Assembly (NCBI RefSeq): GCF_910592395.1
Contig: NC_088310.1
Location: 16,437,501-16,501,500 of the forward strand
Length of the DNA stretch: 64,000 nucleotides
Direction of reading: 5' to 3'
Source: Lineus longissimus
Taxonomy: Eukaryota; Nemertea; Pilidiophora; Heteronemertea; Lineidae
Shown: in pieces, positions 23,304 through 33,309 of the stretch
Layout of the letters: each line of letters opens with the position of its first letter
How positions within the stretch are numbered: position 1 is the first letter of the stretch
Made by a program: the position numbers and the translations under genes
Notes under the pieces: model-generated
Databases searched by the model: none
Told to the model about the DNA's origin: nothing
What the model saw: the letters and a program-made list of their open reading frames with translations, nothing else

Positions 23304-24438
23304 AACTCACACAACGTAGTGAGTGTAATGGTTACGTGTGTGTATAAAGTGTAAACAAAATTCATATATCCATCATGTCCATCGAATCTGAAAAAATCTG
23401 TGCAGACCCATGACAGTTCCGGTTCCGGTACAGTTTGTTGCATTCCATACGGGCCGCGCTTGCCGATACTGCTTTCACGACGCACCGCAACCACAGTTAC
23501 CATGATTCCCGTTGTTGACGCAATTATTTCATGACGTCATGAGCCATTGACCAATCACGCAAGTAGATTTATTCACACCGGCGCCACTGTCTTGAAGTGT
23601 ATCTAAAAATCGTCTGCTAGAACATACAGGACAACAACGTCGGCGGAGACAGTTGTGACATTTATTGCAGACGAAGTAAACGTCCTCTTCTTCTCGATTT
23701 ACGTACTTTACTTCAAAAAGTCAGTTTTAACACTACTGCACAAATATAGAGTGGTCTTAAAGTTCCATTTGGATAGAGATTTGACGACTGATTTGGAAAT
23801 TCATTCCAACCATGCAACTGTTTCAGAAATGAGAAAAAGCTCCAGGGTGTCATGACATGCATGATGATGTGTCTTGCCTCTGCATTTTTGTACTCAGGCA
23901 TGTCAGAGGGTTTTCAATTTTCATATCATTGAAGAAATAATTCATTCCAATCTACAAGTATATCAATCACATCATTTATTTAAATATCGTCTGCTAGGAC
24001 ATACAGGACAACGGCGGTGGAGACAGTTGTGACATTTTAATTTTCATTGCATAGAGATTTGACGGACTGATTTGGAAATTCATTCCAACCATGCAACTGT
24101 TTCAGAAATGAGAAAAAGCTCCTGGGTGTCATGACATGCATCAATTATTATTTCACCACAAATAGCTGCTTCTTCCAGCAGATATGAGACAGCTACCGGG
24201 GCGGGGACTATTTCTTTATGGGGCCTTATTGTTCAGCGTCTGCAAGGAATTCTATTTTTAGAGTCCAATGGGGGGGGGGGGGGGGGGGGGGGGGGGCCTT
24301 CCCCCCAATGTACTGACTAAAACCTGTCACTTTCAAGGAATGGGGGAGGGGGTTTGGGGGACTCATCCCCCATTGTACTGGCTATATATGTCAGAAGGAC
24401 AGTTGTGTGAGTTCACTAGAGATTGCTCTTTACATATT
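23304..24438 (+). mobile_element. Helentron-like unit A4
   Basis: Starts AACTCACACAACG and ends with hairpin AGAGattgCTCT and TACATATT. It has a duplicated core (GGACATACAGGACAAC block twice) and a G-run of about 27 bases at 24270-24297, the longest homopolymer-like tract in the window. Confidence 0.7.
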
Positions 24439-25555
24439 AACTCACACAACGTAGTGAGTGTAATGGTTACGTGTATGTATAAAGTGTAAACAAAATTCAT
24501 ATATCCATCATGTCCATCGAATCTGAAAAAATTTGTGCAGACCCATGACAGTTCCGGTTCCGGTACAGTTTGTTGCATTCCATACGGGCCGCGCTTGCCG
24601 ATCCTGCTTTCACGACGCACCGCAACCACAGTTACCATGATTCCCGTTGTTGACGCAATTATTTCATGACGTCATGAGCCATTGACCAATCACGCAAGTA
24701 GATTTATTCACACCGGCGCCACTGTCTTGAAGTGTATCTAAAAATCGTCTGCTAGAACATACAGGACAACAACGTCGGCGGAGACAGTTGTGACATTTCA
24801 TTGCAGACGAAGTAAACGTCCTCTTCTTCTCGATTTACGTACTTTACTTCAAAAAGTCAGTTTTAACACTACTGCACAAATATAGAGTGGTCTTAAAGTT
24901 CCATTTGGATAGAGATTTGACGGACTGATTTGGAAATTCATTCCAACCATGCAACTGTTTCAGAAATGAGAAAAAGCTTCTAGGTGTCATGACATGCATG
25001 ATGTGTCTTGCCTCTGCATTTTTGTACTCAGACATGTCAGAGGGCTTTCAACTTTCATATCATTGAAGAAATAATTCATTCCAATCTACAAGTATATCAA
25101 TCACATCATTTATTTAAAAATCGTCTGCTAGGACATACAGGACAACGTCGGTGGAGACAGTTGTGACATTTCAATTTTCATTGCATAGAGATTTGACGGA
25201 CTGATTTGGAAATTCATTCCAACCATGCAACTGTTTCAGAAATGAGAAAAAGCTCCTGGGTGTCATGACATGCATTCAATTATTATTTCACCACAAAGAG
25301 CTGCTTCTGTCAGCAGATATGAGGCAGCTACCGGGGCGGGGACTATTTCTTTATGGGGCCTTATTGTTCAGCGTCTCCAAGGAATTCTATTTTTAGAGTC
25401 CAATGGGGGGGGGGCTTCCCCCCAATGTACTGACTAAAACCTGTCACTTTCAGAGAACGGGGGAGGGGGTTTGGGGGACTCATCCCCCAATGTACTGGCT
25501 ATATATGTCAGAAGGACAGTTGTGTGAGTTCACTAGAGATTGCTCTTTACATATT
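24439..25555 (+). mobile_element. Helentron-like unit A5
   Basis: Head-to-tail with A4, with no base between the 3' end TACATATT and the next 5' end AACTCAC. Same duplicated core as A4. Its 3' end is the right edge of the 15-kb insertion, joined to family C sequence ATACGACAC. Confidence 0.7.
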
Positions 25556-25807
25556 ATACGACACAAATGGGTTGTCCTCGTGTATTCACTTTAAAATAGA
25601 TGTTACGTCCTATTAATGGGGCACGTCATCATCGCGTACATTTGGGAAAAACTCCCTAACGAGACCTAAGAGGCGTGCAGAGACGGACTGGATCGGGAAT
25701 GTCACGGCCGGCGTGGAATTGGTGCGCGTTAGGTTAATTGAGACAAATTTGTTGGCACACATTGCCAGTTTTTCTGAGCCTACGAATTCAAACTTGGTTT
25801 CGATGAT

Positions 25808-28800
25808 ATGAGTGCGCTGGTAGATCTTCCACCAAGTGCTAGGAGCAAGTGGATCAGTGAAAACACTGAAAATATTCTGTCGGTCCGTTATGTTCGAGCC
25901 CCGTTTGGACCGGGAATGCCAGGAGAGACTGTCGACACTGCATATATCAACTTGCTTGTTCACTCGAACTCGGCACCAGCGCCAACATCCGATTTGTTCA
26001 GACTGTTGCGCTTGGATGAGCATGACAGGTGTCGGCCTGGTCAGAATAGCAGTAGCACCAGGCCTGCACCCTCAGCCAACACTAAGCCTGGGCCTAAAAC
26101 AATGTCTACCATGCCCGACAAATTGATAAAAGATTATAAGAAGGTTTTTGAAGTTATAAAGGCATTCAATGCAAGTCGGGCTGATTCTGCATTTCTCAGC
26201 AACCGAAGACGAAGAGTAGCAGCAGAAAGGAGCAAGGCCAAGAAGTTAAAAAGGGACTTTGTCTCTGGACTGTTGGTACCCGGGTTGGATGTCAATGCTG
26301 CTGATGACAATGACCATACCGATGATGATGTTGAAGAAGACGAAAACCGAGGAGAGAGAATGCTGTTCCGTGAGGATGAGACATTTCCTGAGGAACAGGC
26401 AGGATTGCCAATGGCTGTTTTAAAACGTGATATTGATATTTGTTTTCGTGCCATAGAGGAGGCAAAGCTTAGGATGATGGAAAAGGAGAATATGCAGAAG
26501 TACAACAGAGAATACATTTATCAAACTATCGGCAGGTATGGGACTGTTTATTTGCTAGTGTTACATCCTCAATACTCATCCAGGGATGTTTCAGGAGTAT
26601 TTCTAGTGATAAAGGGTAGGTGGCGCCACCATCAGTTCAATACCAGGTTCCTTTCAGGTTTTCTGAGGGTTGGGGATTCTTCCTGGTAACAAACCATTCA
26701 TTGTGAAATCCAATGAATGCATGGAATGTGGTCATCTGAGAGATAACGATTCATACTGGTGATAAGCCATTTAATGTGAAATCAAATGAATGTGATCATC
26801 TGAGAGATAACGATTCATACTGGTGATAAGCCATTTAATGTGAATTCAAATGAATGTGATCAGCTGAGAGATAACGATTCATACTGGTGATAAGCCATTT
26901 AATGTGAAATCAAATGAATGTGATCATCTGAGAGCAACGATTCATACTGGTGATAAGCCATTTAATGTGAAATCAAATGAATGTGGTCATCTGAGAGATA
27001 ACGTTAGCGATTCATACTAGTGATAAACCATTAAAATGTGAAATCAAATGAATGTGGTCAACTGAGATAATAATTCATACCAGTGATAAACCATTAACCC
27101 TTTGCCTACTGAGCCACTACCCACCTGGGACACGAGAGCACTTTTTCCACAGTAACTGTTAGAAATGCCGTGAGTACTCACCATTACTATGCATTCACTT
27201 AAAACGCAATTTCTTTGGAGGCGTACCCTGTATGCGTGACGTGTCCTGGGATAGCAAATTACTGCATACGGGCTACGCATTAAGTAGGCAAAGGGTTAAA
27301 ATGTGAAATCAAACGAATGTGGTCATCTGAGAGATAACGATTCATACTGGTGATAAGCCATTAAAATGTGAAATCAAATGAATGTGGTCATCTGAGTGAT
27401 AACGATTCATACTGGTGATAAGCCATTAAAATGTGAAATCAAATGAATGTGGTCATCTGAGTGATAACGATTCATACTGGTGATAAGCCATTAAAATGTG
27501 AAATCAAATGAATGTGGTCATCTGAGTGATAACGATTCATACTGGTGATAAGCCATTAAAATGTGAAATCAAATGAATGTGGTCATCTGAGAGAAACGAT
27601 TCATACTGGTGAAGCCATTAAAATGTGAAATCAAATGAATGTGATTATCTGAGAGATGACGATTCATACTAGTGATAAACCATTTAATCTGAAATCAAAT
27701 GAATGTGGTTATCTGAGAGATAACGATTCATAGTGAAAACCATTTAATCTGAATTCAAATGATGAATGTGGTCATCTGAGGGATGAATTCATATTGGAGA
27801 TAAACCAGAGTTGACATGAATGAAAGGTTAGCAGGGTGTACACTGGCAACAGTCAAACATAAGACGGTCTCTCAGAAAATTTCCCTGGGAAGAGCAGTGC
27901 GGTGCCCTTTCATTGAATGTAAAGCGCCTACGCTGAATGCTGCTCTATTGTCATACCCTAACTCAGACAGTGAGACAAAATCAATGCATCTCTCTAACTG
28001 TACTTCCGTATATCCCCTTCAACTTTAAACTTGCTGACGCATCATCTGCCTTTACCTTCCATCCAACCACTATCACTGTTGAAGAGTAAACTATAGAAAG
28101 CATTGAAAATTGTTTGAAATACGGTTTACCCGTGAGAGATTGATTAACTGGATGTATCACAAGTGACAAAATTTCTGTGCCGAAATATTGCCACATGACC
28201 TATATCGGAGATTTAAATCGGCTGTTAAAGGGACAAGTATCTTGGCACCAAAAACAGATGTCGGCCATGTTTTGAAAAATGATGTCATACCATGTGAAAA
28301 TCCAAGAAGGACGTCCTCGGGTCGCCGACAGGTCTGGTACCTGTAAAATTTACGCACCTCGGTGCAATACAGGTCGATATGACGTAACATACAATTTTGT
28401 GACGTCATACGATGTAAATGGCGGCTTCCATGGGCCAGTGAGATTTTTTTGGCGCGAATGGTTAGCCAAACGTAAATGGGCCCAAAGAAGTCATATGCAA
28501 CCTGATATCTGCTCAGAAGTTTCTGGGTCGTTATAAATGCTCGCTGTGACTACAGTAATGAAAAGCAGTGTGGCTCTAATCTACTTACTCTTTAACATCC
28601 AAAGTCAAAACCTCCACGTCTCATTTCATCTACCACTATAAAATCATTCCACGGTGAGCTCAATGTCCCCAGGACATTTCATTTTCGGACTCCTTCAAGC
28701 TGCAGGATAATGGAGAAAGGAAACAAATAAGGCAATGTCTCGGAGGGTGAATTCGGATTTGGAGTCTGGAAAAAAGATTTGTCCGGTAAATGACCTTGTT

Positions 28801-31275
28801 GGGGCAACATCGAAACAGAGGAAAGAGAGAAAAAAAGGAATGGGTTAGAAATAGAATCAAGTCATGTGAGAGGGCACCCCAGCAGTCAGAATCTGATAAC
28901 TCTTGCATATTGAAAGGCACTCCCATGATTTGCTTTTTGTTCCATTGCAGATACGATGCCTTGCGGCGGTTTATGGGTGATGTCAAGAAGCTCTTGATCA
29001 TGCTAAGCAGTTATGATGTGATGACAGTGCATTCCCTTGACAAAGGATTTTTCACCCAGTTGTTCATCAACTTTGGATGGATATTTGCGATTGACTTCAG
29101 GTCAGTATATTTAATTCCAGTTATAACATGGTCCAATTTCTAAAACTATGGGTGCAACATCATCTTGACATGCATTGCAGTGCATGGATGTAGGCTAGTA
29201 ATCATTGAGCGATGGCTCAAATCATATGTTCAGACTCTCCCTTGGTCTGTTTCGTCCTATTTGATGCGTCTTTTATAATGCACAATCTTTTTAGGTTGGT
29301 GACTTCCTTCCAATGCTTGGTCATAGGTGGTCATGAAGTCCTCTCTAAACCTGATATTGTGTTGATGGAATCCGCTTTGAGCCGTCTAGTAGTAACTGTA
29401 GTAGAAGTAAGTAAAAGTCTTTCCTAGCGCGAGATATAAAATTGGACCTACGAATGTCGGGCTGTACGAAACAATGCACTGTAAACCCAAAGATTTTCAT
29501 GAGCTGACACTCGGGTGGTTTTGGTATTTTCCTCCGTTTTAGACTTACCAAAGTAATCTGCCACAAGAGAGCCTGCCATCTGTCATCACCAGACGTCTAC
29601 CAAAGGGAGAACTTTGAATTCATTGTGGATGATATGACTAATTTAGTACTTGTACAGGGAAGTGGTCCAGTTTAGGAACAGATATGGGTGCCATGTGCCG
29701 TGATATGTGTGAATGACTTAATAATGTTTTTCCTTTAGCGGGTTTGTACAGAAAGGCCTTGTATAAATGTGTATTACAGCCCCATTCCTGGATGCAATGC
29801 AGGTGAAAAAATCACTGATAAAATTATTGCTTTCTGCGTTCTAGGTGAAAAAAGATGTGGGAATGATTTCCGACCATGGTCATGATACACGCAAACGCAA
29901 GTTTTCAGCATCATCAGATGTTGGCCATTCCGACTGCGACAGAGATGATATTGCTTTCTTGTCAAGTACATTGCGTAGTCAACATGCCTGTCAATTAGTT
30001 TGCGCCTTGCCTCTCACCAATGCGAAGAATCGGATGTGTATGCTTGGGATGATTGTGCAGGAAACAAAGGTAACGCTTATCATACAGGGTGTAGATAAAA
30101 AGTCTGCCCTTTCATATCACTTATGCAACAGTCAAGGTATTTTGTCTTTTCCTGCTGTAAGAAGATGTAGATACTTGTAGTGCACAAGTCATCAAACACA
30201 GTGTAGAAAACCCCATTAGATATGCCCCATCCATCCAATCCACAGAAATAACCAGTTTTGTGTTTGACAGTTGGAGAACCTGAATATGTCAACCCTTCAG
30301 ATCCTGGAACATTTTTATGTACTCCCCCTATTTCCCTGGAGCAACTCAGCAAGTTTCTACCAAAAAGACCCCCCAAAGCATCCTGTACAAGTCGGCCACT
30401 GAATGTCTGTATTACTTCATCAAAACGGCCTTCGTTTCATTGCTTAAATAAAGATGGCGATGGTGTCCCTGGCTTGAGAATAGGTACGTACTGGCGGGTG
30501 ATTTATAGTAGCCGATCAGGGATATATAGGCGAAAGTCAGTGGCCTGATATCGGCCGGTTGGGATCTAAAGGGTAAACTGGCTTGTTAGCCAGGCGATGG
30601 GTTCCTCATCAAGTGGCATAATGAATTTGCTGAACCAGTGTGATGCCTACAGGGATCAAATTTGTATCAACCAAAGTCCCATTTTGGTTTGGTGTGGTTT
30701 ATTGCCTGGAGAATAATGACTCTGGATGACACCCGGCCTTCCCCCATCCAACATTTCCAGCATCCTCCTCAGGGTATGGCTTGAGATGGCACCCATGAGA
30801 AGCTGCCTGGTGATGCGCCTGCTTTCCTCACGCAGACACACACTGCGCCCTCGTCCCATCTACATTCCTTTGCCCTCTGTCTGGCAATTGACATTGACTG
30901 GTCTGCTAGCCACCCCATTTTGGTAGCAAGCCCAGAAATATTTGGTGTATTCTCTATTGAAATGTGTTGGCACCCTAAAATGTTGGGTTGCATTTGTTAG
31001 TTAGGTTGCATGTGTGCTACCGTTTCAGTCTCAGCTTTCTTCCTTGGCCTACTGTTATAAGGTATACAGCTAATAACAATATTCTTTGTCTTTCATAGGT
31101 TCGTCTTACATGCCTACTGATGGCGAGTGAGCATCTAGAAAGCCTCAAGCATCCCAATTACGATCCAGCAAAGTACAGTGCAAAAATATTCTACACCAGG
31201 GCCTACGATATGCTGAATGCAGATGATCGTGAACATTTGATCAACATTATGACAACATTGGCAAGTTTTCAGTGA
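25808..31275 (+). CDS. Unrecognised five-exon gene, 463 aa in this model
   Basis: Exons 25808-26535, 28951-29100, 29295-29406, 29845-30069 and 31099-31275. Every junction has GT-AG and matching phases (2, 2, 0, 0). The frame ends at TGA after IMTTLASFQ. No family was recognised. Residues 70-105 are Ser/Pro-rich and probably disordered. A basic stretch around 135-150 (FLSNRRRRVAAERSKAKKLK) could be a nuclear localisation signal. An acidic stretch (DDNDHTDDDVEEDENRGE) follows. The second half looks alpha-helical, with a hydrophobic LVTSFQCLVIGG segment in exon 3. The layout resembles nuclear regulatory or chromatin proteins, but that is inference only. The ATG is 142 bp from the right end of the nested MITE, so the promoter may include transposon sequence. 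An open stretch at 30274-30480 and a phase-compatible short terminal exon at 29553-29626 could be alternative exons. Confidence 0.65.
26693..27800 (+). repeat. Minisatellite of about 77 bp derived from C2H2 zinc-finger repeats
   Basis: About 14 copies of a unit reading CATACTGGTGATAAGCCATT, then TAATGTGAAATCAAATGAAT, then GTGGTCATCTGAGAGATAAC. In one frame this gives HTGDKPF, NVKSNECGHLR, close to the zinc-finger linker HTGEKPF followed by a first C-x2-C strand whose first cysteine is lost. The unit length is not a multiple of three, so no frame stays open. It lies in intron 1 of the gene starting at 25808. It is a non-coding relic of a zinc-finger array, not a gene. Confidence 0.65.
27098..27295. 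mobile_element. piggyBac-type MITE, 198 bp
   Basis: TIR CCCTTTGCCTACT at the left, its inverse AGTAGGCAAAGGG at the right, flanked by TTAA at 27094-27097 and 27296-27299. The empty site CCATTAAAATGTG is repeated in neighbouring minisatellite units. TTAA duplication and CCCTTTG ends are typical of piggyBac. Confidence 0.85.
27801..28950. other. Rest of intron 1 of the unknown gene
   Basis: No further exon seen. Open frames at 28279-28536 and 28790-29143 (the latter overlaps exon 2 in the same frame) are not supported as separate genes. Confidence 0.4.
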
Positions 31276-31780
31276 TCTAAGGTAGATTAACCCGATAAAC
31301 CAACCTGCATTTGAGAATCATCTATTCGGTGTGTCATTCGCAAAAACTTCATCATTGCGGGAAGCCAGTTCATGATGTCGGTTTCTACAACCAGTAAAAA
31401 AATGGATTCTGTATCCAATGTAAGGTGTTCTAGGATGGCAAGTAGTGGAAATATGTCACTTTTCTGTTGCCCACCTTGTATTTAGAAAACTAAGAGTTGA
31501 CTGTTGGGATGTAACATGTGTAACGTGTCTGCTCACAAGCTTCACTGAAGGGTTTCTGGTGTATTAGTTATGGCCAAAGTTGCCAATTCTGTCAATGACT
31601 CAGATCTGTATAGTTTCTGCAGTTTCCAGGCGGATTCTCTCTCTTCATAAGCTTTCCATTGGCTTCCTGATGAAATATGTGTTGCCTATTTTGGTTGGTC
31701 ATGAAGTCATCTTTTCCTCATGTGAACTACCCTGATCAAATGTGTATAATGCCCAGAATGGTTACATGTATAGATGTATA
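31276..31780. other. Downstream flank of the unknown gene
   Basis: Probable 3' untranslated region followed by intergenic DNA; no clear polyadenylation signal found. Confidence 0.3.
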
Positions 31781-31916
31781 CAGTGGAACCTCTCTTAGCG
31801 GACACCTCTCTAATAAGGACACTGGTTATTTCCATTCAAATTTACCTCTGTAATCGGGGCACCCCTCTATTAAGGACGGCTTTGTCATGGGTGTCCTTAA
31901 GAGAGAGGTTCTACTG
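31781..31916. mobile_element. TA-flanked MITE, family E, 136 bp
   Basis: Ends CAGTGGAACCTCTCTTA and TAAGAGAGAGGTTCTACTG form imperfect TIRs next to TA (31779-31780) at the left. CAGTNGAACCTC ends recall Tc1/mariner-pogo (Tigger-like) elements. Confidence 0.7.
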
Positions 31917-32584
31917 CACTTGTAATACTTGCTCATTTTGGTTATATCATTGATACAAAGATTACAAGAAGTAGTGTCTGCTGCAAGGAGGAAGAAATTA
32001 GGTTTCAAATTATATTTTCCTTGGGTTCAGGTATCTTGGATTGGTGTGAAATATTTCATTTATAAATGGATGCTCTCATTTGGATATTTGGCAATCAAAA
32101 CAGTTATTGTCAGTGAGTCGGATTCGGTCACTGAAAATAAGTGTGACATGTGCTAAGTTTGGTCCCCAACATATACCCAAATGAGAGCATGAATGAAATT
32201 TGTTTTGCCAATCCAAGATGCCCATCTTCGCTAATCAAAAGGCAATCTATCCTGGCCTTTGTTGCTCCAATTGTTACCCTTTAACATATGTTAAACAGTG
32301 TTTGTCCCCTGAGTGATTTTGCAACTGGAGAAGGATAATGTATGTCACATGACAAAATTTTGAAAATATTGTTTTTCAAAATGTTCGAGCAGAATTTTGA
32401 ACGTCCTTCAAAGAATTATCAGAGTGGTCTGTTAGATAAATACTTTTGGTTCTATGGGGGCACTATTTACCGCTCTGCATAAATCAATGACTTTGCATGG
32501 TAGGTTATTACTGTAAACCAGGAAATATTCGTGGCTGTTATGGTTTGCGGTTTTGTGAAATTGCATCTTTGGCGTAGTTTTAAT
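31917..32584. other. Intergenic, nothing supported
   Basis: AT-rich sequence with short spurious frames only. Confidence 0.35.
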
Positions 32585-32700
32585 TTAGTCACCTCCGAGA
32601 TCCCGGATTCGATTCCCGGTCGGTCTCGGTACACTCATGTGATAGAGAAGGCGACTCTCTTCGACTGCGTAGGTTTCCTCCAGGGTCTCCGGTTTCCTTC
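32585..32700 (+). repeat. tRNA-type SINE, diverged copy
   Basis: Contains the polymerase III B-box-like GATTCGATTCCCGG, followed by CGGTACACTCATGTGATAGA, CTCTTCGAC, TTTCCTCCAGGGT and GGTTTCCT in the same order as at 57520-57680. Confidence 0.65.
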
Positions 32701-33309
32701 TACATACATAACAATCGCCCAATAGTGCTAATAATGTCCGTATTTTGCTGATCGCGAAATTTGCAAAATTAAAACGCACATGATAATTTCTTGTTTACAG
32801 TAATCTCATCATTAGGGTTCCTGATTCTCTGCGCACCAGCCTCAATATTTGTTGCTACTTTGAAGTGATCTTAAATATACCCTGCCTGTATAAAAGAGTT
32901 GAACTTCCTACAGTTTGAAAAATTGATTATTGAAAATTAATTGAATATTGTCACGCCTCCCGCTGCCTTTAAATACTTTTTGTGAGAATCAAGTTATTGA
33001 TTTATAGACTAGACTCTTATAATTGACTGTTAAAATGTTCTTTTTGATTGTAATAAAATTATTTGTCAAGAATATCATAATTTCTGAGTGTTAATTTTTG
33101 CTTATATTCTTGGTCTTTTTTGGATTTTTGCCAATACAGTCATTTGCAAAACTTTTGAACCTTTGGAAATGACTACGGAAAATTCTGTCTTCATGAGATT
33201 TCAAGATATCACTATCAGCCTCTTGTCTGGTAATACATACAGAAACAGAAAGAAAAACAGTTTATCTAAACTGTAATTTGATTGAAATATAGTGAAAAAG
33301 GAGCTGGCA
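32701..33309. other. AT-rich intergenic DNA
   Basis: No feature supported. Confidence 0.35.

Larger units (their letters stand above)
10594..25555 (+). mobile_element. 14,962-bp insertion with Helentron-like ends carrying host genes
   Basis: Left join: family C sequence ending CGTTTCCAGTGAT at 10593 is followed by the unit A 5' end AACTCACACAAC. Right join: the unit A 3' end TACATATT at 25555 is followed by ATACGACACAAATGG, exactly the next bases of family C. The empty site is visible, on the other strand, at 9440-9460. No target duplication is present. Because of a one-base ambiguity the site can be read as T^A or as the canonical Helitron A^T. The insertion contains unit A3, NDUFAF4, a minisatellite, the foldback with the six-unit array, the last three CRYL1 exons, and units A4 and A5. 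Either one Helentron-like element using the outermost 5' and 3' ends carried the whole block, or homologous recombination through A units inserted it. The sequence alone does not decide. Confidence 0.65.
6932..25666 (-). mobile_element. PIF/Harbinger-type MITE family C, split by two nested insertions
   Basis: The element starts GGTCTCATTAGGGAG at 6932 and ends CTCCCTAACGAGACC at 25666, forming terminal inverted repeats. The flanks are TAA at 6929-6931 and TAA at 25667-25669, a three-base target duplication of the TWA type that is characteristic of PIF/Harbinger. Element sequence occupies only 6932-7343, 10432-10593 and 25556-25666 (412+162+111 = 685 bp). The joins fall where other family C copies are continuous: GTAGAAT^ATTTG (compare 9600-9615, read on the other strand) and CAGTGAT^ATACGAC (compare 9445-9460). 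It has no coding capacity and must have been mobilised in trans. Confidence 0.8.
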
